From Alphaproteobacteria bacterium (GTDB lineage Bacteria; Pseudomonadota; Alphaproteobacteria; CALKHQ01), in contig JAWKYB010000002.1 in NCBI GenBank assembly GCA_041396705.1, positions 372,001 through 436,000 on the forward strand: 64,000 nucleotides of DNA, read 5' to 3'. A program made the position numbers and the translations under genes. Of the stretch, positions 21,535-32,900 are shown piece after piece. Positions within the stretch are counted from its first letter, which is position 1. Every line of letters begins with the position of its first letter. The notes under the pieces are model-generated. The model was not told where the DNA came from and searched no databases. It worked only from the letters and a program-made list of their open reading frames with translations.

Positions 21535-22740
21535 TCAGCCTTCGTGGCTGCCGCCGGAGATCGACCGCAGCGGCGTGACCGAGGCAAGCGGGCCGTCCGA
21601 GTCCGCGCCCTCCGACCCGTCGAACTCCAGGTCGCGCAGCTTCTCGCCGCGGCGCGCCACCTTGTCGGCGGACACCCGCAGCTGGGCCACATCCTTCTGG
21701 GCCTGGTCGAAATGCCGCTCCAGGCTGCCGACGCGGTTGTCGATCCGGCCGACGTCGTCCAGCAGCTTCTGCAGCTCCGCCCGCAGCAGATGCGCATGCT
21801 CGCGCAGCCTGACGTCGCGCACCACCGCGCGCAGCGTGTTCAGCGTCGCCCACAGCGTGGTCGGCGAGGTCATGAACACCCGCCGGCGATAGGATTCCTG
21901 CACCACGTCGGGCAGGCTGGCGTGGATCTCGGCATAGACCGCTTCGCTGGGCACGAACATCAGCGCGGCGTCGGCGGTCTCGCCGGCGACGATGTACTTC
22001 TCCGCGATGTCGGCAAGGTGCTTGCGCACCGACTGGCGGAAGCCGGCGACCGCGGCCTTGCGCGCGGCATCGTCGCCGGCGTCGCGCAGCGCGTAATAGC
22101 CCTCCAGCGGGAACTTGGCGTCGATCGCCAGGTTGCCGGGCGGGTTGGGCAGCGTCAGCAGGCAGTCGGCGATTCGGCCGTCGCCGACCCGGGCCTGGAA
22201 GGCATAGGCGTCGGCCGGCAGCGCGCCGGCGATCAGGTCGCGCAACTGCACCTCGCCGAAGGCGCCGCGGGCCTGCTTGTTCGACAGGATGTCCTGCAGG
22301 CTGACCATCTGGGTCGACAGGTCGCTGATCTTCTGCTGCGCCGCATCGATCACCGCCAGCCGCTTCTGCAGGTCGGTCAGCGAGTCCGTGGTCCGCGTCG
22401 ACGACTTGTCCAGCGTCTCGGCCATCCGCCGGCTCAGCTCGGCCAGCCGCTGTTCCACGGTGGTGGCCAGCGCGCGTTCCTGCGCCTGCAGCCGCGCCGC
22501 CAGCTGCGCCTGCGCGGTGGCGCCGTGGTCGGCCTGTTGCGCCACCCGCCCGGTCAGCGCCTGCTGGTTCTCGTCCAGCCGCCGGGTGGCGGCCACCAGC
22601 TGTGCCGACTGGTCCGCCAGCAGCCGCGACACCGCCGCCTGGCGCCGGAAGCCGACGACCACCATCAGCGCCAGCAGCACTGCCAGCGCCAGACCGCCGA
22701 CGGCGAGCCAGGGGCCATGCTGGGCGATGAGCTGATCCAT
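21535..22740 (-). CDS. rmuC: DNA recombination protein RmuC
   Basis: A 401-residue protein. It has an N-terminal membrane anchor (WLAVGGLALAVLLALMVVVGF at about residues 11-31), a long coiled coil rich in Ala/Gln/Arg to about residue 150, then the RmuC core. Core hallmarks are QARGAFGEVQLRDLI, AIDAKFPLEGYYAL, KYIVAGETADAALMFVPSEAVYAEIH and FMTSPTTLWATLNTLR. The core is a PD-(D/E)XK-like nuclease fold implicated in limiting inversions at short inverted repeats. It is monocistronic; nrdA follows 362 bases downstream on the same strand. Confidence 0.93.
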   Translation of the reverse strand: MDQLIAQHGPWLAVGGLALAVLLALMVVVGFRRQAAVSRLLADQSAQLVAATRRLDENQQALTGRVAQQADHGATAQAQLAARLQAQERALATTVEQRLAELSRRMAETLDKSSTRTTDSLTDLQKRLAVIDAAQQKISDLSTQMVSLQDILSNKQARGAFGEVQLRDLIAGALPADAYAFQARVGDGRIADCLLTLPNPPGNLAIDAKFPLEGYYALRDAGDDAARKAAVAGFRQSVRKHLADIAEKYIVAGETADAALMFVPSEAVYAEIHASLPDVVQESYRRRVFMTSPTTLWATLNTLRAVVRDVRLREHAHLLRAELQKLLDDVGRIDNRVGSLERHFDQAQKDVAQLRVSADKVARRGEKLRDLEFDGSEGADSDGPLASVTPLRSISGGSHEG

Positions 22741-22905
22741 GGGGCGACTCCGCTATCCCGAGTCCGTCCATGCTAGAGCATCGGGCGCGACAGAGGAACA
22801 TTTCGGGATCGCCCGCCGCGCGAATCGCGCTTGCCGCCGCTTCGGCGATCTGGCTTTGATCGCCGCCGGCGTGTGCATTGCCGCGCGGAGGCGAGGAGGT
22901 CGACG

Positions 22906-23526
22906 ATGTCCTGGGAAAGCTGGATGGCCTTTGCGGCCGCGAGCATGGTGCTGCTGGCCATTCCCGGGCCGACCGTGATCCTGGTGGTCAGCTATGCCCT
23001 CGGCCACGGCCGCTCCAGCGGCTGGGCGACGGTGCCCGGCGTGACGCTGGGCGACTTCACGGCGATGACGGTGTCGCTGGCCGGCGCCGGCGCGGTACTC
23101 GCCGCCTCCGCCACGCTGTTCACCGCGCTGAAGCTGGTCGGCGCGGCCTATCTGATCTGGCTCGGCATCCAGCTGTGGCGGGCGCGGCCCGAGGGCGGGG
23201 TCGCGCTGCGCGGCATGCGCGCCGCCGACCGGCGCCGGATGTTCTGGCATTCCTTCGTCGTCACCGCGCTGAACCCGAAGGGCATCGTCTTTTTCGTCGC
23301 CTTCGTGCCCCAGTTCGTCGATCCGACCCGCCCGGTGCTCGGCCAGTTCGTCATCTTCGAGGTGACATTCCTGGCTCTGGCGGCGGCCAACGTCGCGCTG
23401 TGGGCGGTGATGGCCGGTCAGCTGCGGGCGCGCTTCCAGCGGCCGCAGGCGCTGCGGCTGATGAACCGGGTCGGCGGCAGCTTCCTGATCGGCGCCGGCC
23501 TGTTCACCGCGCTGGCCCGCCGTTGA
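22906..23526 (+). CDS. LysE/RhtB family amino-acid exporter
   Basis: A 206-residue inner-membrane protein with six hydrophobic helices. The LysE/RhtB signature is clear: FAAASMVLLAIPGPTVILVVSYALGHGRSSG at the N-terminus, KLVGAAYLIWLGIQLWR in the third helix, and FVVTALNPKGIVFFVAFVPQFVDP in the middle. Members export amino acids or homoserine lactones by proton antiport; the substrate is not predictable. The start at 22906 has an excellent GAGGAGG site. Divergent from rmuC. Confidence 0.9.
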   Translation: MSWESWMAFAAASMVLLAIPGPTVILVVSYALGHGRSSGWATVPGVTLGDFTAMTVSLAGAGAVLAASATLFTALKLVGAAYLIWLGIQLWRARPEGGVALRGMRAADRRRMFWHSFVVTALNPKGIVFFVAFVPQFVDPTRPVLGQFVIFEVTFLALAAANVALWAVMAGQLRARFQRPQALRLMNRVGGSFLIGAGLFTALARR

Positions 23527-23578
23527 TGCCGGCGGCGCGGTTGACGCTTTCGCAACGACTCCCTACCTCTGATGCGCC

Positions 23579-24136
23579 ATGGCCAAGAGACTGATCATTC
23601 CCGCCCCCGACATGCGGCTGAAGCAGAAATGCCGGCCGGTCGACGGCGTCGACGCCGACGTGCGTCAGCTGATGGCGGACATGCTGGAGACGATGTACGA
23701 CGCCCCGGGCATCGGCCTGGCCGCGCCCCAGGTCGGCGTGCTGCGCCGGGTGATCGTGGTCGACGTCAGCAATTCCGCCGACGGCGAGGGACCGGGCCCG
23801 CTGAAGATGGCGAACCCGGAGCTGCTGTCCATGTCGGAGGAGCAGGCCTCCTATGACGAGGGCTGCCTGTCGCTGCCGAACCAGTTCGGCGTGGTCGAGC
23901 GACCGCGCCGGATCGTGGTGCGCTATCTGGACGAGACCGGGGCCGAGCGCGAGCTCGCTGCCGAAGGGCTGCTCGCCACCTGCATCCAGCACGAGATGGA
24001 CCACCTCGACGGCGTGCTGTTCGTCGACCACCTGTCGTCGCTGAAGCGCGGCATCATCCTGCGCAAGCTGACCAAGGCCAAGCGGACCGGCGACCTGCCC
24101 GACTACGCCGAGGGCCACGCCCGCAAGGTCGCCTGA
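23579..24136 (+). CDS. def: Peptide deformylase
   Basis: A 185-residue metallohydrolase that removes formyl from nascent N-terminal Met. All three motifs are present: GIGLAAPQ at residues 44-51, EGCLS near 97 with the metal-binding Cys, and QHEMDHLDG near 137 with two metal-binding His and the catalytic Glu. The C-terminus is Lys/Arg-rich. It is first in a def-fmt-truA run. No good ribosome site precedes ATG 23579. Confidence 0.97.
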   Translation: MAKRLIIPAPDMRLKQKCRPVDGVDADVRQLMADMLETMYDAPGIGLAAPQVGVLRRVIVVDVSNSADGEGPGPLKMANPELLSMSEEQASYDEGCLSLPNQFGVVERPRRIVVRYLDETGAERELAAEGLLATCIQHEMDHLDGVLFVDHLSSLKRGIILRKLTKAKRTGDLPDYAEGHARKVA

Positions 24137-24167
24137 CCGGCGGGCGTCGTCGCCCGCTGCACGCGCC

Positions 24168-25109
24168 ATGGACCCCCGATTGCGCATTGCCTTCATGGGC
24201 ACCCCCGATTTCGCGGTGCCGACGCTCGCCATGCTGTGCGACAGCGGCCACGACGTCGTCGCGGTCTACAGCCAGCCGCCGCGCCCGGCCGGCCGCGGCC
24301 AGGCGCTGCGGCCGTCGCCGGTGCACCTGTTCGCCGATCGGCACCGCATCCCGGTCCACACCCCGGTCAGCCTGAAGGGCGCCGTCGAGCAGCAGACGTT
24401 CGCGGCGCTCGGCCTGGACCTCGCCGTGGTGGTCGCCTACGGGCTGATCCTGCCGCCGGCGATCCTGGCCGCGCCGCGGCTGGGCTGCGTCAACGTCCAT
24501 GCCTCGCTGCTGCCGCGCTGGCGCGGCGCCGCGCCGATCCAGCGGGCGATCCTGGCCGGCGACGCCGAGACCGGCGTCACCCTGATGCAGATGGACGCCG
24601 GGCTCGATACCGGTCCGATGCTGGCCCGCGGCGCGATCCCGATCGGGCCGCAGGCGACCGCAGCCAGCCTGCACGATGCGGTGGCCGTGCTCGGCGCCGA
24701 CTGCCTGCGTGCGCTGCTGCCGGCGCTTGCCGCCGGTCGCGCCGTGGCGGAGCCGCAGCCGGCCGACGGCGTCACCTATGCCGCCAAGCTCAGCCGCGAC
24801 GAGGGTGCCATCGACTGGCGCCGCCCGGCGGCCGAGCTCGACCGGATGGTGCGGGCGCTCAATCCCTGGCCGGGCACCCGGTTCCGCCTCGGCGACGAGG
24901 AGGTCAAGCTGGTCGCGGCACGGCCGGCCGACGGCGCGGGCGCGCCGGGCACGATCGTCGCCGCGCCGCTGGTGGTCGCATGCGGCAGCGGCGCGTTGAG
25001 CCTGGACCGGCTGCAGCGGCCCGGCCGGGCGCCGGTGGACGGCGCCGCCTTCGCCAACGGCACCCGGCTGCAGGTCGGCGACCGCCTGCCATGCCCCGCT
25101 TCAAGCTGA
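24168..25109 (+). CDS. fmt: Methionyl-tRNA formyltransferase
   Basis: A 313-residue enzyme adding formyl from 10-formyl-THF to initiator Met-tRNA. It has the N-terminal FMGTPDFAVPTL, the catalytic-domain strings VVAYGLILPPAIL and VNVHASLLPRWRGAAPIQRAI (Asn, His and the SLLP loop), and MDAGLDTGPML. The C-terminal OB-fold starts around YAAKLSRDEGAIDW. It functionally pairs with def just upstream. It overlaps truA by 19 bases. Confidence 0.97.
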   Translation: MDPRLRIAFMGTPDFAVPTLAMLCDSGHDVVAVYSQPPRPAGRGQALRPSPVHLFADRHRIPVHTPVSLKGAVEQQTFAALGLDLAVVVAYGLILPPAILAAPRLGCVNVHASLLPRWRGAAPIQRAILAGDAETGVTLMQMDAGLDTGPMLARGAIPIGPQATAASLHDAVAVLGADCLRALLPALAAGRAVAEPQPADGVTYAAKLSRDEGAIDWRRPAAELDRMVRALNPWPGTRFRLGDEEVKLVAARPADGAGAPGTIVAAPLVVACGSGALSLDRLQRPGRAPVDGAAFANGTRLQVGDRLPCPASS

Positions 25110-25849
25110 CCCTCGCCTATGACGGCGGCCCGTTCATGGGCTGGCAGCGCCAGGACCACGGGCCCTCGGTGCAGCAGGCGCTGGAAGAGGCGCTGGCGCG
25201 CTACTGCGGCGCGGCGGTCGCCACCCAGGCCGCCGGCCGCACCGATTCCGGCGTCCACGCCGTCGGCCAGGTGGCGCATGCCGACATCCCGCGCGACGAT
25301 CCGCCGGCCAAGGTGCGCGACGCGCTCAACGCGCTGTTGCGGCCGCACCCGGTCGCAGTGCTCGCGGCCGAGCGGGTCGACGACGGCTTCAGCGCCCGCT
25401 TCGACGCGATCGAGCGGGCCTATCGCTATCGCATCCTCAACCGGCGCGCGCCGCCGACGCTGGAACGCGGCCAGGTCTGGCACGTGGCCCGGCCGCTGGA
25501 CGCCGCGGCGATGCACACGGCCGGCCAGCAGCTGGTGGGCATGCACGACTTCACCAGCTTTCGCGCACTGCACTGCCAGGCGAAGAGCCCGACCAAGACG
25601 CTGGACGCACTGGCGGTAGCCCGCGCCGGCGAGGAAATCCAGGTCGACGTGCGCGCGCGTTCGTTCCTGCATCACCAGGTGCGCAACATCGTCGGCACCC
25701 TGGTCGAGGTCGGGCTCGGCCGCTGGACCGCGGCCGATGTGCAGGCGGCGCTCGCCGCGCGCGACCGCGCGGCCGCCGGACCGACCGCGCCGGCCGAGGG
25801 GCTGTGCCTCATGGCGGTGCGCTATCCCACAGCGGCGGACGCGGACTGA
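25091..25849 (+). CDS. truA: tRNA pseudouridine(38-40) synthase TruA
   Basis: A 252-residue pseudouridine synthase modifying the anticodon arm. The catalytic Asp sits in AAGRTDSGVHAVGQVAH near residue 53. Further family strings are RYRILNRRAPP, MHDFTSFRA and SFLHHQVRNIVGTLVEVG. ATG 25091 begins inside the end of fmt, so the two are translationally coupled. A short GACCGC/GCGGTC hairpin lies right at the stop (25848-25868). Confidence 0.97.
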   Translation: MPRFKLTLAYDGGPFMGWQRQDHGPSVQQALEEALARYCGAAVATQAAGRTDSGVHAVGQVAHADIPRDDPPAKVRDALNALLRPHPVAVLAAERVDDGFSARFDAIERAYRYRILNRRAPPTLERGQVWHVARPLDAAAMHTAGQQLVGMHDFTSFRALHCQAKSPTKTLDALAVARAGEEIQVDVRARSFLHHQVRNIVGTLVEVGLGRWTAADVQAALAARDRAAAGPTAPAEGLCLMAVRYPTAADAD

Positions 25850-25923
25850 CCGCTAGCTTTCTGCGGTCGATCGGGGGATGGCAACGGCCGGCAAGCGCCA
25901 CGAATCGCTGCACTTGGCCGCAT

Positions 25924-25945
25924 GGTTCGTTCACCGAAATGAACC
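25924..25945. promoter_or_regulatory. Imperfect dyad GGTTCGTT ... AAATGAACC before the MFS gene
   Basis: An inverted repeat with seven of eight matching positions lies about 65-85 bases before the MFS start codon, in the 159-bp gap after truA. It could be an operator for an unlinked TetR- or MarR-type regulator. A TTGACG hexamer follows at 25956-25961. Confidence 0.35.
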
Positions 25946-26008
25946 GGCCGCGCCTTGACGACGCCTAATTGTCGTGATTCCTTGACGCATCGTAATCAGG
26001 AGCAACAC

Positions 26009-27241
26009 GTGAGCGATCGGCGAACCCCCGCCGGCAGCGCGACGGGCGCCGAGGACGGGCTGATCTCCTGCCTGCTGATCGCGGCCGTTGCCGTGACCAT
26101 GCTGGCGACGGAGCTGACCGTGCCCAGCAACCCGTCGCTGCCCGCCTTCTTCGGCACCAGCGACCGCGCGGTCCAGATCAGCATGGCGCTGAATCTGCTC
26201 GGCTATGCGATCGCCCCGCCGCTGCTGGGCCCGCTGTCCGACCGGTTCGGCCGCCGCCCGGTGCTGCTGCTCGCGCTGCTCGGCTTTGCCGCCGCCAGCC
26301 TGGTCGCCGCGCTGGCGCCGACGGTGGAGCTGTTCACGCTCGGCCGCATGGCGCAGGGCCTGACCGGCGCCTCGGCGCCGGTGGTGGGCATGGCCATCGT
26401 CCGCGACCTGCACGACGAGGCGAAGTCGGTGCGCGTGATCGCGCTGATCAGCATGGCGATCGCCGTCGTGCCTGCGGCCGGCCCGGTGTTCGGCGGCTGG
26501 ATCCACAACCTCGCCGGCTGGCAGGCGAATTACGCGCTGCTCAGCGGCGCCGGCCTGCTGGTCGTGCTGCTGCTGGCGGCGAAGCTGCCGGAGACGGTGC
26601 CGCAGCGCGACCCGCACGCGCTGGCGTTCGGCCAGTTCGCCACCCGCTATCGCCAGCTGCTGTGCTGCCGCAACTATGTCGGCTATGCCCTGCTGCCGAC
26701 GCTCGGCTTCGCCGGCATGACCGCCTTCGTCACCGGCGGCCCGTTCTACATCATCGGTTCGGCCGGCGTGTCGGAGGTCGGCTACGGGCTGATCCAGGCG
26801 GCGCTGGTGGTCTGCTATATCGTCGGCGCCCTCGGCGCCAGCCTCGGCATCGACCGGCTCGGCTTCGACCGCGTCCACCTGTTCGGCATCTTCCTGTTCG
26901 CGCTCGGCGGGCTCGGCGAGCTGCTGCTGCTGACCGAGCCGACGCCCTCGGTGATGCTGTTCTGCCTGCCGTTCGGCGTGTTCCTGATCGGCCTCGGCGT
27001 CGTCTTCGCCACCGCGCCGGCACGCGCGCTCGCGCTCTATCCCGCGATGACCGGCAGCGCCTCGGCCATGCTGACCACGTTGGAGATGCTGGGCGGCGCC
27101 GTGGCCGCGATCACCGTCAGCCTGCTGCACGACGGCACCGCGGCGGCGACCGGCGCGGTGATCATGGTGTCGGCGATGACCGCGGTCGCGGTGCAGGTGG
27201 TGGTGGTGCCGAGCGGCAGGGCCGCCGGCCGCGAGGCCTGA
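26009..27241 (+). CDS. MFS multidrug exporter of the Bcr/CflA type
   Basis: A 410-residue protein with about 12 transmembrane helices. The motif A loop is GPLSDRFGRRPVLLLALLGF and the motif C-like region is VVPAAGPVFGGWIHNLAGWQANYALLSG, both typical of the DHA1 Bcr/CflA group that exports drugs by proton antiport. The start is GTG 26009 because a CAGGAG site sits seven bases upstream; an in-frame ATG at 25955 lacks one. Substrate unknown. Confidence 0.88.
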   Translation: MSDRRTPAGSATGAEDGLISCLLIAAVAVTMLATELTVPSNPSLPAFFGTSDRAVQISMALNLLGYAIAPPLLGPLSDRFGRRPVLLLALLGFAAASLVAALAPTVELFTLGRMAQGLTGASAPVVGMAIVRDLHDEAKSVRVIALISMAIAVVPAAGPVFGGWIHNLAGWQANYALLSGAGLLVVLLLAAKLPETVPQRDPHALAFGQFATRYRQLLCCRNYVGYALLPTLGFAGMTAFVTGGPFYIIGSAGVSEVGYGLIQAALVVCYIVGALGASLGIDRLGFDRVHLFGIFLFALGGLGELLLLTEPTPSVMLFCLPFGVFLIGLGVVFATAPARALALYPAMTGSASAMLTTLEMLGGAVAAITVSLLHDGTAAATGAVIMVSAMTAVAVQVVVVPSGRAAGREA

Positions 27242-27247
27242 CCGCGC

Positions 27248-27823
27248 CTATCCCTGCATCACCATGTGTGCGGTGACGGCGCTCAGCAGCTGGTTGAGCA
27301 AAAAGGCGATGCCGAACGGACCGATCGCCACCAGCAGCGACGACTGCAGCGCCACCTTGGCGACATAGCAGCTGTAGGCGATCAGCAGGATCCACAGCAT
27401 GAACGATACCAGATCGCCCAGCCCGCCGCCGCCGCCGACGGCCAGCAGCAACAGCTGCAGGCCGACCATCACCGCATAGGCCGGCACGTCGATCCAGTTC
27501 AGCGCGACCGCGGCGTGGAAGAACCGGTTCTCCTTGCCGACGACGCGGCAATAATAGAACAGTGCCAGCTGGAACGCCGCCCAGTGGGTGACATATGCGA
27601 TCGCCTCGACCAGGACGATGCGGGAGTCCGAGGCTTCGGCCGGGACGATGAAATAGCCCAGCCAGGTCATGAACGCATAGCCGGGCAGGACGATCACCGC
27701 CGCGGCGACCGAGTTCCAGAACCCCTCCAGCGTGGCATTGAAATACTGCAGCCCGGACGGGTCGCCCTTGGCCAGCCGGATCGTGCCGTACAGCGACCGG
27801 CTGAGCTCCTGCGACGTGATCAT
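27248..27823 (-). CDS. Hypothetical multi-pass membrane protein, 191 aa
   Basis: Four or five hydrophobic helices are visible: SVAAAVIVLPGYAFMTWLGYFIV, ILVEAIAYVTHWAAFQLALFYYC, VPAYAVMVGLQLLLLAVGGGG, LVSFMLWILLIAYSCYVAK and LVAIGPFGIAFLLNQLLSAV. A conserved-looking YFNATLEGFWNSV precedes the first. It resembles uncharacterised alphaproteobacterial membrane proteins downstream of dapE. Its ATG overlaps the dapE stop by four bases, so it belongs to the dapD-dapE operon. Function unknown. Confidence 0.82.
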   Translation of the reverse strand: MITSQELSRSLYGTIRLAKGDPSGLQYFNATLEGFWNSVAAAVIVLPGYAFMTWLGYFIVPAEASDSRIVLVEAIAYVTHWAAFQLALFYYCRVVGKENRFFHAAVALNWIDVPAYAVMVGLQLLLLAVGGGGGLGDLVSFMLWILLIAYSCYVAKVALQSSLLVAIGPFGIAFLLNQLLSAVTAHMVMQG

Positions 27824-28992
27824 CGCTGAGCGAAGAACCGGTCGAGCATGCGGCGATAGATGCGCGTCAGCGCCGCGACATCGGCCACCTCCACCCGCTC
27901 GTCGACCTTGTGCATGGTCTGGCCGACCATGCCAAACTCGATCACCGGGCAGAAGTCCTTGATGAAGCGCGCGTCCGAGGTGCCGCCGGTGGTGCTGAGC
28001 TGCGGCGTCGTGCCGAGTTCGGCCTCGATCGCGGCGACGGCCAGGTCGGTCAACGGTCCGGGCGGGGTGAGGAAGGATTCGCCGCTGATCGAGACGTCGA
28101 CTTCGTGGCTTGCCTCCGGTGCCGCCTCGCGGCAGCGCGCGCGGATCCAGTCGGCGACCGCGGCGCCGCTGTGCAGGTCGTTGAAGCGGACGTTCAGCCG
28201 CGCCGTCGCCTTGGCCGGGATCACGTTGGTCGCCGGGTTGCCGACGTCGACCGAGGTGATCTGCAGGGTCGACGGCTGGAAGTGGGCACTGCCGGAGTCG
28301 AGCGGCGCGGCGGTCAGCGCGGCCAGCATGCGGACCAGATGGTGGATCGGGTTGTCGGCGAGGTGGGGATAGGCCGAGTGTCCCTGCACGCCGGTCACGG
28401 TGATCGTCGCATTCAGGCTGCCGCGGCGGCCGATCTTGATCATCTCGCCGAGCTGGCCGGGGTTGGTCGGCTCGCCGACCACGCAGGCGTCCAGCGCCTC
28501 GCCGCGGTCGGCCAGCCAGCGCAGCACCTTGGCGGTGCCGTTGACCGCCGGCCCCTCCTCGTCGCCGGTGATCAGCAGGCTGATGCTGCCGTGCCAGCGC
28601 GTGCCGGACTCGGCAAGAAACCCGGCTGCTGCGGCGACGAAGGCGGCGATCGCCGCCTTCATGTCGGCCGCGCCGCGGCCGTGCAGCAGGCCGTCGCGCA
28701 CCGCGCCGGCGAACGGGTCGACCGCCCAGTCGGCGGGCGCGCCCGGCGGCACCACGTCGGTATGGCCGGCGAAGCAGAAGTTCGGCCGGCCTTCGCCGAT
28801 CACCGCATAGAGGTTGTCGACGTCGGGCGTGCCGGCGGCGCTGAACGGCAGCCGGTGGCAGCGGAAGCCCAGGCCCTGCAGCGCCCGCTGCAGCACGTCC
28901 AGCGCGCCGGCGTCGGCCGGGGTCACGCTGGGGCAGCGGATCAGCGCGCTGGCCAGCGCGACCGGGTCGGGCATGGCGCTGGCGCCGTCCAT
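27820..28992 (-). CDS. dapE: Succinyl-diaminopimelate desuccinylase
   Basis: A 390-residue M20 zinc hydrolase of the lysine/DAP pathway, forming LL-diaminopimelate from the N-succinyl intermediate. Metal-site motifs are CFAGHTDVVPPG, GRGAADMKAAIAAF, TGDEEGPAVNGT and GEPT. The dimerisation domain contains VQGHSAYPHLADNPIHHL, and the late GGTSDARFI and TMHKVDERV are DapE-specific. The chosen start at 28992 lies seven bases after the dapD stop; an in-frame ATG at 28974 is equally possible. Confidence 0.96.
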   Translation of the reverse strand: MDGASAMPDPVALASALIRCPSVTPADAGALDVLQRALQGLGFRCHRLPFSAAGTPDVDNLYAVIGEGRPNFCFAGHTDVVPPGAPADWAVDPFAGAVRDGLLHGRGAADMKAAIAAFVAAAAGFLAESGTRWHGSISLLITGDEEGPAVNGTAKVLRWLADRGEALDACVVGEPTNPGQLGEMIKIGRRGSLNATITVTGVQGHSAYPHLADNPIHHLVRMLAALTAAPLDSGSAHFQPSTLQITSVDVGNPATNVIPAKATARLNVRFNDLHSGAAVADWIRARCREAAPEASHEVDVSISGESFLTPPGPLTDLAVAAIEAELGTTPQLSTTGGTSDARFIKDFCPVIEFGMVGQTMHKVDERVEVADVAALTRIYRRMLDRFFAQR

Positions 28993-28999
28993 CGGCCGG

Positions 29000-29845
<846 letters not shown>

Positions 29846-29973
29846 GCTGTTGCCTCGTCCTGTGCGTTCGGATGGAGCTGGGGGCCGCGATCCAAGAGCG
29901 TGCCGGAACATGGCGCGGCCGGCCGTGCCCTGTCAAACGCCGGGATCGTGCCGTCCGGCCGGTTCGGCGGCGC

Positions 29974-32900
29974 TCAGTAGTCCCATTCGAAGTTGATGCC
30001 GACGCGGCTGTCGCCGGTCTCGGTCAACCCGCTGGTCACATCGATTCCGTCCAGCACCTCGACGCTGATCTCGGCCGCGCCGCTGCCGACGGCGGAGCCG
30101 CGCGATACCTCCAGATAGACGTCTTCGCTGAGATAACCGCCGACCGCGCCGACCGGGTTGCCTTCGGCGTCGGTGTCGCCCTCGATGGTCAGGCCGGTGA
30201 TCCCGGTGATGTTGCGCAGCGTGTTGACGATGCCGAGGTCGCCCTCGCCGCCGGACAGCAGCGCCAGCGCGCGGCCGGCCTGCAGCGCCTGGGTGCCGGA
30301 CAGGCTGCTGCGGCCGACGCCGAACAGCAGCCGGCTGAGGATCTCCTCCCGCGGCAGCGCCGGCACCGAGCTGAGCTCGAAGTCGGCGGTCGACGCCGGG
30401 CCTCTGACCGTGACGACGACGGCGAGGTCGCCGGTGTCGGCGATGGCCTCGATGTCGACCAGCGGGTTGGGCGGCGATGCGCCGGTGAAGGTGACGATGC
30501 CGCGGCTGATCTCGACCGCCTGGCCGGCCAGGTCCATGGTGCCGCGGATGACGTTCAGCGTGCCGACGATGCGCGGCGCGGCGCTGGTGCCGGTGACGTC
30601 GAGATTGCCGCGCCACTCGGACTCCAGGCCGTAGCCGCGGATGTAGAGCGCGTTCGGCACGCGCACCGAGACGTCGAGCGGCAGAGCGATCGGCGGCGTC
30701 AGGTCGAGCGGTTCCGGCGCCACCTGCGAGGTGCCGTTGACGTCGATGGCGTCGACCTCGACGTAGCTGGCGCCGCGCAGGCCGGCGAAGCGGATCTCCG
30801 CCGGGCGAACGACGATGTCGCCGCTGACCGCAGGCGCGAGGATCGGACCGGCCAGCGACAGCGGGCCGCTGACCGAGACATCGGCGTAGTCGGTGCCCAT
30901 CACCTTGAGCTGGTTGAGCGCGAGGTCGAATTGCATCGCCGCCTCGCCGGCGCCGAAGTCGGCCCAGCCGGTGGCTGTCATGCTGCCGCCGGCCGGGTCG
31001 ACGGCGGACAGGCTGCGCAGCGTCAGCCGGTCGCCGTCGCCGGCGACTTCGGCGTTGAGCCGGGTGAGCACCAGCCCGATCTCGGCCACTTCCGCCGTCG
31101 CGTTGGCGATCGTGCCGCTGCCGGTCAGCACCGGCGCGCCGCCGACGCCGCCGATGCCGAGATCGATATCGGCGTCGCCGGTGAGCAGGATGTCGCCGGA
31201 CGGCGCCAGCAGCGGCGCGATCTCGTTGAGCGCGGCATGGGCGGTCACGCTGCCGTCGAGCGGCTGCCCGTGGCTGAAGTCGGCGGCGAAGGGCGCCAGC
31301 GACAGCCGCATCGCGTTGTTCAGCCGGAAGGTGACCGCCTCGGCAGCGACGTTGGTCAGGCTGGCGTCGACGTCGGCCATGCCGCCGCGCAGCGCAACCG
31401 CGACCAGCAGGCGGGCGTCGGCCAGGGCCTCGGCGACGGCGCCGCCGCCGTCCAGCGCCACGCCGCCGACCGTGAGCGCAACGGTGCCGTCCGGCGCGGC
31501 CGCGCTGCCGGAGAGCCGCACGGACAGGGTCTCGAGCTGCGCGGCAACGCCGGAGTCGCCGCCGAGGGCCGCGGCGCGGTCGAGGGCGATGCCGGTCGCC
31601 TCGATGTCGGCGTCGACGGCGCCGGGAGCGAGGGCCACGTCGCCGGCGATCCGGCCGCCGAACACCGCCGCATCCAGGCCTCGGACCGCGACGCCGCCGC
31701 CCGTCAGGCGCACGTCGGCGGGCCGGTTGAGCGCGATCCGCTCGTCGGCGACCGCCGCCTCCAGCGTGGCGATGCGGAGCGCGGTGTCGCCGCCGGTGAG
31801 GGTGAGCCGGAGGTCGGTTTCGAGCGACAGCGGCTGCGGGTCGCCTGCTGCGGCGGTGGTGCCGGCGGCGGCGACCGTCAGGTCCAGCGCCTCGAGCGTG
31901 CCGGCGGCCGTCAGCCGCAGCGTGTCGAGGCTGACGGCGTCGGCTACGATTCCGCTGGCCTCGACCGTGCCGCGCAGCGATGGCGTGCCGAGCAGGTCGG
32001 TCAGCGCGATCGTCGCGTCCAGCCCGCCGACGGTCGCGCCGTCCGCCAGCGTGAGCCCGCTGCCGCGCAGGCCGACGGTCGCGTCCTGCCGGCCGTCTGC
32101 CGCGGTCAAGGTCACGCGGGCATCGGCGCTGCCGGCCAGCGGCACCCCGGTCAGCCCGGCCATGCCGCCCAGCGCGGCGACGGCCACGTCGAGCCGGCCG
32201 GCGAGGGTGCCGCTGGCGAGGTCGACGGCGACATCGCCGCGGACCCTGGCGCCGAGTGCCGCCACGTCGAGGCCGGAGAGGGCGAGCGTGCCCGCGGCCA
32301 GATCGAGCGTCCCGTCAGCCCTGGTCGCGACCGGGCCGTAGACGCCGTCGCTGGAACCGTCCAGCACCAGCAGCAGGCGGCCGTCGTCGTCGGGCGCGAC
32401 CGCCAACGTGGTGGCGATCGTGCCCACTGCCTGGCCGGCAATCCGCACCGCCTCGCCGGCGATGTCGACCGTGGCGCGCGGTGCGGCCGAAAGCGCGTCG
32501 CCGAGGCTGCCGGACAGTGTCAGCGCGCCGCCGAGGTCTTCGGACGCCATGGCGAGCGGCCCGGCGAGCGTTGCCAGGTCGCGGATCGCGACGGTGAAGC
32601 CGAGCGGGGCGGCGCCTGCGTCCTCGCCGAACGGCAGGTCGCCCGACAGCACGACATCGGCGACGGCCAGCCCGATGGCCGCGTCGAGCCCCTGCAGCCC
32701 GCGGGCGACATCGATCTGTGCCGCCGCCTCGACCGTCGGCGTCGGGCCGGCGAGGCCGTCGAGCAGCGCGCTGCCGAACGCGAAGCCTTCGCCCGACGCG
32801 ACGGTCTCCAGCCAGCCGATCCCGGCCGTCGTATCGAACGCGCCGGCGAGATGTGCGGCGAGGCTGCCGGCGGCCTCGGCGAAGCCGGCCTGTGCGAGCG

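Noticed and set aside
25848..25868. Intrinsic terminator after truA
   Set aside because: The stem is only six base pairs and no T-run follows; too weak to list as a terminator.
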